Both the position numbers and the translations under genes were made by a program. From contig OY829326.1 of the NCBI GenBank assembly GCA_963691655.1, positions 20,758,878-20,822,877 of the forward strand: a stretch of 64,000 nt of DNA, read 5' to 3'. The DNA comes from Toxonevra muliebris (Eukaryota; Arthropoda; Insecta; Diptera; Pallopteridae). The notes under the pieces were generated by a model. It made no database searches. It saw only the letters and a list, made by a program, of their open reading frames with translations, and was not told the origin of the DNA. Positions 24,026 through 33,545 of the stretch are shown one piece after another. Position 1 is the first letter of the stretch, and each line of letters opens with the position of its first letter.

Positions 24026-24639
24026 ATAACAGCAACAGCGTGGGAAAAACCTATACATACTTAGTTTGTTGTTGTTTTTGTTAGTTAGAATCACTCTTTG
24101 AAGTTGCTGCTTGCTTGCTTGCTTGATGCTGAATTAAAGTCAACAGCAATAGCAAAACTTCAGCCCAACAAGCAAACGGACGTTCAATTTAAAGCTAATG
24201 AATGAGTTGCAGTTCTTTTTGTGGTTGCTGTTGTTGTACTTTTTGTCTCTATCTGTCTACGAATCTGTCTATATAGCTGTATGTATGTATGTGTACATCT
24301 ATGCGCATTCATATATACTCGCATTAGGGTGGCATAAAAAAGCAAAGTCCAAAAGTAAAAGTTATTTCTGGACTTGTCTTATATGAGGAGCATTGCCACT
24401 GGCGTTCGAAAAACTATTTTCTTGCAAATGTAAACTTCGCCTAAGAATTAACTTCTTGTACAAGTATTAAGGCTCACCAGTAATTTTTTTATTTTGGGCT
24501 TTTCAGTGGTTCTTTTGTATATCAGGCAAATAATTCATACTCATATTATTAACAAATATCAAATATTTTTTTTAGGCTACATTAAATAAAAATTATCAAA
24601 AAATCCTCTGTGGTAAAAACTGGTAAATTATGATTATCC

Positions 24640-25200
24640 ATCTTCAACCATCCAGTGTTTCTGCCGTATTTTATTAGATCAGTTGCCCGAACAGTCTATC
24701 TTCTAAAAAACAAATTTAGCGAATCTGAAAGTGGAGCCATTCACAGATGAGGTGGTGAATGGTCCCAATTTCTTCTTAATATTCTATAGTACGATAGTTA
24801 GCTATGATTAAGCTAGTTTTTTCTCAAGAAGGACTAAAATTATGGCTATTATACAGTTGTTCCTGATTTGTCAATATCTTTTGATTGTTTCCTTTGCTTT
24901 CTGGTCAAAATCTGATTTCTCCATTACCATAGGTGTTTTTATTGTTACTAGTTCCTGAGAGAGCAGCCTTTATCTGCTTTATTATTGCTTGGAGTTTAAT
25001 TTGATGGTGAGCCATACTTATTTCGTTTTTACTCCATCAGATAAAGAGATAAAGAACTTTAGAAATATAATGAAATTTGCACATAGAGGTTCTGCTTGGG
25101 ATCTAATAATCATATTGCCTAGTCCTTTGATTGCTGCTTTGCTGCTCACATAAATAGCCTTCCTTAAAGATCAAAATGTCTCCAATTTCATTGTCTACTA
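24640..25200 (-). pseudogene. Probable non-LTR retrotransposon RNase H relic
   Basis: On the minus strand near 25160-25080 a frame reads IYVSSKAAIKGLGN, like the RNase H motif (Y)xDSxAAIxAL. Further on, in shifted frames, VWLTIK and NKADKGCSLRN sit where WVPGH and GNExADxLARxG are expected. The spacing is right but the match is weak and broken by stops and frameshifts. It could be the same group as 39720-40690. Confidence 0.3.
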
Positions 25201-26462
25201 CAGTAATCAGGGAGTTTGTAGGATATCATGATTATAAGTGCATTGAAAAAGACCCCAGATCCAGTACCCTCTCCCAATCAGACCCGCCAATGCAGATTTA
25301 AAGATCGTTACTGATAATAGCCGCAATATATTTCCATTTTTGCCTACTGGGTATGATCATTTCGGCATGTGTATGTAAGGCGTACAACTAGAGAGAGCAG
25401 TTTGTTCAGTGTGTCATGCCCTCGGTTAAGGATGGCGAAAGAACTGACATTCCACATATTTGAATTTTTCACTTCACCTTTATGTACATGTAATGCATAC
25501 ATCTGTATATCTACGGTATTCATTTCATTATAAATGTACATAAGATAAATACGAGTAAGTAAAAGATAGAAGAAGTGGAAGTATGTATAAAAAAAAACTG
25601 AAAAAAGTTTGTTATAAAACTTTGTGCAAAGAATAAAAGCGCAAAAAACAAAAAAAAAAGTATTTGTAAATGGAATGGAATGGTAAACGTAAAACAGTTA
25701 CTTTACTTTACATTTTTACGTTTAGTTTGAACTTAGAATAACAAACGCGTGAGATATTTTATTGCAGATACTTGATCTATGCGATATACTTTGCGGATAC
25801 ATATGTACATACATTCATAGATAGATAGATATGTTTATAACTACTACAACAACCACATAGTAGTAGCAGCCAGACCCGGAGCTGAAGCAGCAGCAGCAAC
25901 AACAACTACAACTAAAGTCTGAGGGTCACATATAAAAATAAAACGAATTAAGCCTCATACATTTTTAGCATTTTATTTTATATACATAGAGTAAGTGGTA
26001 GAAATAGGGATTAGGTGCATTTATTTTACTTAATTTTTTTTTTATTGACTGCAAGGTAGACAATATTAGACAAAATTAATTTCTTATTATCAGTAAGAGT
26101 GAAAAAAACTCTCGTAGTAAAAATGATTAACCATTTTATTGAAATTATGTATCATTATTAATCCTAACCACATGGAAGGTAATTCGCAGGTACTACAGCT
26201 TAGTATTATATTAGAAGAAAAGTCATATTTGTTTCGATTTTTAGTATGACGAAGTGGCTTCTAAAACGATATTATTTAAATACACAATGGAACGCCCAAA
26301 TATGGTATATATCAAAAAAGGTCCGATTTGATCAGTATTATCAGGACCTGTTTTAAAAAGCTACAAAATCTAGTGAACCGAGAGTTATTACTTTCGAAAA
26401 AAATATTCTAAGGTATATTTTATTATAAGTCGCTGAACAAACCAATTAACTTTGGTGGAAAG
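25201..26462. other. Non-coding stretch
   Basis: No gene is supported. A short (GATA)4 run near 25819-25834 and a CAGCAGCAGCAACAAC tract near 25888-25905 are present. Confidence 0.4.
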
Positions 26463-27546
26463 CAGGGCCGTAGCCAGAAATTTTTTTCGGGGGAGGGGGT
26501 AGGGGGTTTCATTCGAAGAAAATATTCATAAATAGTTTTAATCAAACTGATTTTTAAATACAATAAATTAAATCAATGATACATTTGATGGACCCTATAA
26601 AATTAAATTTTTAGGAAAAATTTTCCGATTTTTTTTAATCTTAACCTCAAAAAAATGGCCAAAAGTAACAAAAAATTCACAGAATAATCAAATTAAATTT
26701 TTTCAAATAAATATTATTCAATGTGCATTCAAATGCATTTTTTTTATCGTAAGGGACATAATTTCATTAACTCATTGACTTCCTACTACGGATGATGTAC
26801 CCAACCTTAGTGCCAAAAATAGTAGAGGCTCATTTTTTTCAAATGATCATCAAAGGGTTTTTGGTCCATTATCAATAATATGGAAACCGGATGAGGTTGG
26901 CTTATATTCCCTAAATTCGTGAAGTCACAGCATTGAAAGAGATCTTTCTAGTCGTGGTGCTCTGAGCAATAACGGATTAAAAATTAATTACATTTTAAGA
27001 TTGTCTCCTAAAACTGCATGGGTCTTGCTAATGAGATGGTTCCTAGTTTTTCCGAAAGAATTTTTCACGTTGAACACCAATCTGAGGTCAAAAACTTCCC
27101 ATCACGTCACATTTTAGGAAAAATGGGGTTCAAACAAGTCTAATTTTACAAGGATCCGATAATTTTTTCTATTTTTTATTAATTTTTAAACTTTTCAAAC
27201 TGTTTTAGGACGAAACTTTAAATCAAAAATAGATACTGACCTAGAAAAACTATGAATGCAAGAGTGCTCAGTATCACCTTCTCTTTTTGAATCCGTAGTC
27301 AAACCTCATGTCGAAAAAAACAAATCGGATTTGATCGCATAGTGTAACTAAGATTTCAAATTTATTTTTTATATTTGACTTTTTAGAAAAAAAAAAACCG
27401 ATAGAAGTAAAAAATATCGTTAAATAGAATTTATTTTGACTTTTTTTCCATCCATTGGCAATTAATCTCAAAAATTAGAATAAAGTTTCCACATTTCGGG
27501 GGGGGCGGTCAGAACCCCCAAAACCTTCCCCCTAATTATGGCCTTG
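26463..27546. mobile_element. hAT-like element with G-rich ends, copy 1, exact TSD GTGGAAAG
   Basis: GTGGAAAG is duplicated exactly at 26455-26462 and 27547-27554. The left end begins CAGGGCCGTAGCCAGAAATT followed by G-runs; the right end, reverse-complemented, begins CAAGGCCATAATTAGGGGG. G-runs of 5-9 lie just inside both ends. No transposase is recognised in the 1,084 bp. Copy 2 at 45919-46714 shares ends and much of the interior. Confidence 0.88.
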
Positions 27547-29079
27547 GTGGAAAGTAACCAAGATATGTGAATGTTTTATTACAATAAAATTGTCAGAAAT
27601 AGCCACACTTTAAGCCCATGTAAAATAAAAAATCAAGTGGAGGTACACTTTTAAAATGCCGGGATGCGTATACTTTTATCAGAGCTCTATGATAATTTAC
27701 TATCAGAAACTTGTTATTTTGTATTATTGAATGTTGAACTATATTATTGAACATACAAATTTCAAGTCTGGAACTTATGTAAATAAAAATTTAAAGAACC
27801 TAAAAAGTTTCCTCTTGTATTGCTCTATAAAAATCGGAGAAAACTAAAGAACGAATATTTTGGCATTTAGAAATATCTTTTTTCCACTTTTAAATCCATT
27901 AATGAATTAATCAAAGGCCTTAAATTCATTACAAGTTTTAATCATCAACTCGAATGAGGTTAAATATTCAATAACCAAACATAGAAGGCGCTAGCATTTT
28001 CATTCAAATTGCAGAGCACCCATATTTGTATTACTTACCCTACATAAACTGTAGTTGATAGTAAATTTTTTTGTAATGCTTAAGAGCGTGTTTTAATTTT
28101 GGTTCTTGTTGTTCTGCAGGAAATTTAATATGGCTTCCGTATTTTTTGTTTTTATTCTTGCGGTTAAATTGTAAGAAAAGTGTTAAAAGCAGCTACTAAG
28201 TAACAATTCTAATGCATTTCTTTCACACCTTTGCTATCTATCTCGCTCTATTGCCTATTGTTGAAATAACTACACTTTGCGCAAATATTTTACATTTAGA
28301 CCAAGTTAGTATCAACAATAACAACACGGTAACTTTAAGTTAACTGCTTGCAGGTGGTTTTGTTTTATTTGATCTAAATTTTCTTTTTATTTTTATTTTT
28401 TTTTCTTTGAACATTCTTTTTTTTTTGGGTTTTTCTTTTTTGTTTTTATTTTCGTCTTTTGGCATTTTCCTTATTCATTTGTAGGTTGCACTGTAACGAA
28501 AATTTTTGAATTTATGTTGTTGTTTTTTTTTTTTTTTTGTTACCTACAACTTGCAGCAACTTGCCACTTTTTGTTGCAATTTCATACCTACTATACATAA
28601 CTGTATAAATAGGTCAAATGCTTACATTGCCCGTCTGTCGGTCCAATTACTTTACAATCAACCACACCTTTTATACTTACAGTTTTGCCCAAAAACAATC
28701 AAGAAATGTTGTGAGAATTTTATGCGAATTTTTAGAATACGAGTATGTGTGTGTGTTTATGTTTTGAAATGTTTCGCTTCAACAGCAAATAAAGTTTCAT
28801 TTGTAATGTTAAGTTTGACAATTAATTCTTGCCATAAGAGTTTTTCATTACGAAACTATAGTTAAAGGTTTTTAAATAGAATTAAGTGGGTTTGCTTAAG
28901 AATAATAAAAACAACCAGAAAAAATAGAGCAGTCAAATATAAAAATATAAAAAAATGTAGGTATGTAAGACATTGTGGCAATAATCTAACCAAAAAAATG
29001 TTGTGTATGAAAATAAAGTTAAATTTCATAATTAAGAAATCCTTAAATTTTTGAGTAAACACTAAAAAAATTGGTTTTG
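27547..29079. other. Non-coding stretch, T-rich
   Basis: No gene is supported. Long T tracts lie near 28385-28450 and 28520-28540. The ORF at 28506-28865 begins inside a T tract. Confidence 0.4.
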
Positions 29080-29463
29080 CTATTGATGTTGAACAAAAAT
29101 TAGAGTGTATTATAGAAAACGGAAAAGTAGGCTTTCGATCAGGATCCTCCAGCATAGATCGCATTAATATATAGCTGATCATAATCGAACAATGCATTGA
29201 ATATCTAGTACTATTACTCTCATTGTTCATAGACTTTGAAAGGGTTTTCAACAGCGTACAGAAGAACTTATTTGGTTCGCTTTACGCTGGATAGCAATAA
29301 CCAATGAAATCATTCATGGAATTCAAGCAACATAAAGGAAAGTCGTCACAGGAATTTTAGATCCAAAGCAAAGACTGTATACCTCCCCCATCAGGGGAAT
29401 CTAATAGGGTCTTACATCCTTCCTTAAATATTTCGACTATGCAGACGACTTTTGCTTGATCAC

Positions 29464-30586
29464 CAGGGTTGCCAACTCTTTTTTCCCCATTCTAATTTTT
29501 TCTTCCCCATTTTATGTCAAATTCTCCCAATTTTGTTTATTTGGAATAAGTTTTTTTTCTTTAAATAATTGTTTAACTAATAACGTTGACGCCATAATAG
29601 TAGTTGACAGCCTATTTCTAATTCTTCACTAGATGTAAAATGAGGAAAAGAAAAAATGTGCCACACAAGTTTTGTTAACAAAGAGTAAAGTGGCTTATCT
29701 TCCGTTTTTCATATTTGAGATTTCAGACCATAACTCAATAGTGCTGGATACATTTATCTCTATAGCTTTTAGTGACTTATATTTGACAGGCTGAGATGAA
29801 AAGCGGGCTAAAATTTATATAAGAGCAAAAGTGAAATAATTTAGAGTGTCAGTGCAAGAATGGCATAAGTAATACGGTTTAGAGTGAAAATGAAACGCTT
29901 TAAAAGTAAGAAAAAAAATGGTATAAAAATTCTTTCAGAGCAAGAACAGCAAAGTTTTTTATTCCGTTTCACTTTTGCTCTGAACATATTTCGTTTTGCT
30001 TTTGCTCTTAAGCAAAATTATTCCACTTTTTTCTGAACGTAGAAGTTATACCACTTTTCTTCTCAGCGTCTCATTTATTATCAATAATAATAGTTTACGA
30101 TTCCGATATAACATACGGAAAAAGACCAAAGGAACAATAGCATTGTAAGTACGTGAAATTGATGCACCAAAACGCTGGGACACGTAAACTTAATTTTAAA
30201 TCGCAGAATCTAGTGGTAAACTAAGTTTTTAAAGATTAGGTAAAAATCAAGAAATAAGTAATTTTTAAGTTTTTCAAGCAAATTTTTTATTATATTTTAA
30301 GAAAAAGACATCGAAATCTCTTTTGAAATTACTTTATTTATTGTTTATTTGTCAAAATTTAAATCTTACAATAATGGCGGTCTATTTTCAAGTAGATACA
30401 ATTCATTTATTTTTAATTTGTGGCACTATTTAATCTAAATTTATGCATTTTCCGTAATTTTTTCGAATTAAATTCAACCCAAAACATTGTTTTAAAATTC
30501 CCCCAAATATTTGAGTCATTCCCCCATTACCCCAGAGCTTTGCTATTCCCCCGAAATGGGGGAATTTAGCCGAGTTGGCAAGCCTG
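29464..30586. mobile_element. hAT-like element inside the RT relic, 8-bp TSD
   Basis: The left end is CAGGGTTGCCAACTC; the right end, reverse-complemented, is CAGGCTTGCCAACTC. Flanks TTGATCAC (29456-29463) and TTGCTCAT (30587-30594) match at 6 of 8 positions, as expected for an aged 8-bp duplication. Joining the flanks restores the RT reading just after the YADD box. CCCCATT/CCCCAAAT motifs lie near both ends. No transposase is recognised. It carries the MITE at 29785-30072. Confidence 0.82.
29785..30072 (+). mobile_element. MITE family copy B, 288 bp, TSD ATTT, nested in the hAT-like element
   Basis: ATTT flanks both sides (29781-29784 and 30073-30076). The ends are GACAGGCTGAGATGAAAAG and, reverse-complemented, GAGACGCTGAGAAGAAAAG. 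It is about 22 bp shorter than copies A and C because it has fewer copies of the internal 27-bp unit. Confidence 0.87.
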
Positions 30587-31403
30587 TTGCTCATTTATCG
30601 AATGATGGATCTTCATCAAAAACCAATAGCGGTGAAAAGAAATGCAATGTTGAACGTTGAATTCTCAGCCTAGTTAATGTGTACAGATTACAATTTCTTG
30701 GGAGCATAGTTTATAGTGATGACGATGGACCTGAAGTTAATACTTCCTAGTCGGATTCGTAAGCCGAAAGCCTCATTGGCTTGTATTCTAAAATCTGTGG
30801 AAGTAATGTATATAATGAATTCATCAAGCTACAGCTGTTCTAACTATACATAGAGTCTGTTCTGTTATTTTTGATGCAGCACATGCAAAGGAACCAATAT
30901 TTTCGCTAGAAAACTACACTCGCACGTAAATTGTTGCTTTTGAATCATTCAAATCATTTTCCAACCAAAAACAGTACAGAAGCACAGGCCAAAAAACGGT
31001 GAGCAAAATAATTCAGGGACTAGATAGTCAATTTCAGCTTCAGGACAACGCTTTCATTGCAAAACATACGATGCAGTGGAACCCGCGAATCCAAAAAAGC
31101 AGACAAGCAGGTTGCCCAGAAGCAACATGACACAGGTCAGAAGAAAGAGAAACCTAAACTATTTGAAATCAGCTGTGAGGACATCCTATCACCCACAAAG
31201 AGAAATAGAACATAAACCAAAACAACAAAAATTAAAGTATAATTTGAATTAATTTCCTGCAATCTATGTCAGCAATTATCAGTGGTTAGTGTTCCCCAAA
31301 CTTTCACCAAGTATTCAGTTGCCTATTACTAACATCTTCGGTATAAATTAATTTGGGTTGACGACTATCAACTGATCGTGCGAACACTACTTGCTACTTT
31401 TAA

Positions 31404-32353
31404 CCGTTATGTGGCTGATAAAAAAGAACACCTTCTGTAGGCTGATAAGGTACCCGGGTACCTAATATACAATATCCACCTACAATTCGATCTAATTTTA
31501 CTTTAAGAAGTTAAGGGAACATTTATATCAGAATTAAACGTTTTTCAAAGATGTAGTTATCAATTTTATTTTGAAATCGAAATAGCCAGCTTCATAGAAA
31601 TTTCCCAAATTTGCCTACTTATTTATCGCACCAATAGGCAAAAATTTTTCAATGGCAATAGTTACTTATTTTTGAAAATTAAGCAATTTAATTTAAAGTT
31701 CCAGTGGTTGTCATTATAGTATTGTAAAAACTTTGCTTTCAACGAAGAAGCCACAGTTTGTTGTTATGTGGCATAGAAAAATAAAAATGCCATCCTTCTG
31801 CCTTTTGTGCATAGGACTCTTGGAATTGAAAACAATGTTAGGGAAAAACCAAAGAATATTTACTTAATATAACAATAAAACTAAAGGTGGCGTTGATTTG
31901 AAATTCTATTGAGCTTGTCGTTGGACATTTACAAGCAACGTTGAACCCTCACAACAAAAGAACTGCTTCATTTGTAAGTCTTTATAAATGTAACAAAGAA
32001 AAACCAGAAAATCCTGCAATATTTGTTCAAATAACATTCAAGCAGCAATCCCGTGTGCAACATTTGCGCCCAAACTTAAATATATTGGTATTATACAATA
32101 TTTGTCACTTTTTAAACGTGTTAATTAACCACATTTTCATGTTTTTCTGCGATATAAACATTAAATAAAAATTTAGGTACCCGGGTACCTTATCAGCCTT
32201 TTAAGGGCTATAGTTTTTGTTATTTTTGTTAAGAAATTATTATAAAACAATCAAGGGAATTATAATAATCACTAAGAAATCACCCATATTTCGAGAAATA
32301 ACACAGTTTAAAAACCATTTAGGTACCCGAGTACCTTATCAGTCCGTTAAGGG
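31404..32353. mobile_element. Candidate piggyBac-like element with subterminal KpnI/SmaI-type palindromes
   Basis: TTAA lies at 31400-31403 and 32354-32357. The left end reads CCGTTATGTGGCTGATAA; the right end, reverse-complemented, reads CCCTTAACGGACTGATAAGG. The palindrome AGGTACCCGGGTACCT occurs at 31448-31463 and 32175-32190, and with one mismatch at 32321-32336. The left copy is preceded by GGCTGATA; the two right copies are inverted. TTAA duplications and CC-starting ends fit piggyBac. The ORF at 31941-32168 is not convincing as a transposase piece. Confidence 0.5.
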
Positions 32354-32593
32354 TTAAAATAAGTATTTGACCAGCACTGCAACTTAATTAACAGGATCTG
32401 GCTTGAGGTAAAATATTTTATATTCCGAGTTATGAAGAGTCACAGTAATTTTTACATACACCCCTTCCAAAGATTTTGTCCTCATATGAAAAAAAAATTG
32501 CGGAATTCAAAAAATTTTAATTAAAAACAAAAACGAAGGTGATATATTTGTATAAAATGAAAAAGAATAAAAATTCATAAGTAGTAATTAATT

Positions 32594-32775
32594 AAGTGGT
32601 CGCTGTGGCGTTATGTTTAGTGTGTTGGACTGCTCGGGTTCGGTATGCGACACGGTCAAGAAACAGAAATGGAAAATACTAATTTTTCTACACGGCACCA
32701 CCTCTGGGCTGGCAGTGGCAAATCTCCTAAACTGAATATTGGTTTAGAAAAGCTTCCCAGTTTTCATTATCAGTT
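32594..32775 (+). repeat. tRNA-derived SINE, copy 2 (truncated)
   Basis: An A-box-like AGTGGTCGCTGTGGCG and a GGGTTCGGTATGCGAC B-box region are followed by a polypurine stretch, TTTTTCTACACGGCACCACC, then TGGGCTGGCAGTGGCAAATC. These blocks match copy 3 at 59612-59920; the 3' half is diverged or missing. Confidence 0.6.
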
Positions 32776-32884
32776 TTGAAGTTTGAAAAGGGAAAGAAAT
32801 ATCAAATAGTAAAAATATGTGCTGGAACTGTTAGGAAGCTTTAAATTTTTGTTAATATGATTTCATCTATCACACCCATTTTTT

Positions 32885-32982
32885 CAGAGGGCCAGAGAAA
32901 AAGTGGTATAGCTTCTACGTTCAGAAAAAAGTGGAATAATTTTACTTAAGAGCAAAAGTGAAACGAAATATGTTCAGAGCAT
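32885..32982 (-). mobile_element. Partial copy of the 310-bp MITE family
   Basis: Starts CAGAGGGCCAGAGAAAAAGT and continues with GGTATAGCTTCTACGTTCAG, matching the first 95-100 bases of copy C, then homology stops at GTTCAGAGC. The complete copy C begins 37 bp further on. Confidence 0.75.
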
Positions 32983-33019
32983 CATTCGAAAGTGATATAA
33001 AACCGAATCGTCCTCATTT

Positions 33020-33329
33020 GAGAGGCTGAGAGGAAAAGTGGTATAACTTCTACGTTCAGAAAAAAGTGGAATAATTTTACTTAAGAGCAAAAGCGAAACG
33101 AAATATGTTCAGAGCAAAAGTGAAACGAAATATGTTCAGAGCGAAAACGAAATAAAAAACTATGCCGTTCTTGCTCTGAAAGAATGTTTATACCATTTTT
33201 GCTCTTACTTTTAAGGCGTTTCATTTTCACTCTAAACCGTATTACTTATGCCATTCTTACACTGACACTCTAAATTATTTCACTTTTGCTCTTATATAAA
33301 TTTTAGCCCGCTTTTCCTCTCAGCCTGTC
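33020..33329 (-). mobile_element. MITE family copy C, 310 bp, TSD ATTT
   Basis: ATTT flanks both sides (33016-33019 and 33330-33333). The ends are GAGAGGCTGAGAGGAAAAG and, reverse-complemented, GACAGGCTGAGAGGAAAAG. Two and a half copies of a 27-bp unit (starting AGCAAAAGCGAAACGAAAT) are visible. Orientation is opposite to A and B. Confidence 0.88.
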
Positions 33330-33354
33330 ATTTAGCTGTTCTCTGTATTCTTCA

Positions 33355-33545
33355 ATTCATTTTTTTATTATTATTATTGTCGGGGAATTTAAGGTTTATT
33401 ATACCTTTTCATGGACTTCCAGTATTTCCATAAGTCCAACCTCTTCTTGAAATTTTAGTACTGATCCCACCTCTATAGGGTACAGATTGACGTCTGGTAT
33501 TTGATGCCTTAATTCGCCATATACCTCCGCCACTTTTTTTCATTA
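33355..33545 (-). pseudogene. 3' end of a non-LTR retrotransposon with an (AAT)n tail
   Basis: On the minus strand a short frame reads DVNLYPIEVGSVLKFQEEVG then LMEIL, stop; this resembles the ORF2 terminus at 40558 (FIDLGAILKFLRETGLDETL). After about 20-30 bases the strand ends in AATAATAATAATAAAAAAA, a simple-repeat tail like those of I-group elements. It looks like a severely 5'-truncated insertion. Confidence 0.4.

Larger units (their letters stand above)
21170..24639. other. Non-coding stretch with simple repeats
   Basis: No gene is supported. Holds a (TG)n run at 22214-22233, CAA/CAG-rich sequence at 23700-24050 and (GCTT)4 near 24107-24124. The open frames at 22348-22876 and 23504-23762 overlap on both strands and follow composition. 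Confidence 0.4.
29080..31200 (+). pseudogene. RTE-like non-LTR retrotransposon ORF2 relic, split by a hAT-like insertion
   Basis: Before the insertion (29464) the frames read GKVGFRSGSSSIDRIN, then FIDFERVFNSVQ (RT motif with the first catalytic Asp), then FDYADDFCLI, the [FY]ADD catalytic box. After it (from about 30587) come HLSNDGSS, FLGSIVYSDDDGPEVN, ESLIGLYSKICGSN and YIESVLL, matching the thumb of RTE/BovB-type proteins (FxYLGSxIxxDG, IxxGLLSKI, KSVLLYG). Further on IAKHTMQWNPR and SRQAGCPEAT match the C-terminal HALxWNPQGxRxRGRP block. Several stops and frameshifts break it and no endonuclease domain is visible, so it is an old 5'-truncated copy. Confidence 0.72.

Noticed and set aside
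28862..29251. 129-codon minus-strand ORF
   Set aside because: It is the antisense of the RT relic and of AT-rich sequence; the plus strand carries the recognisable RT motifs.
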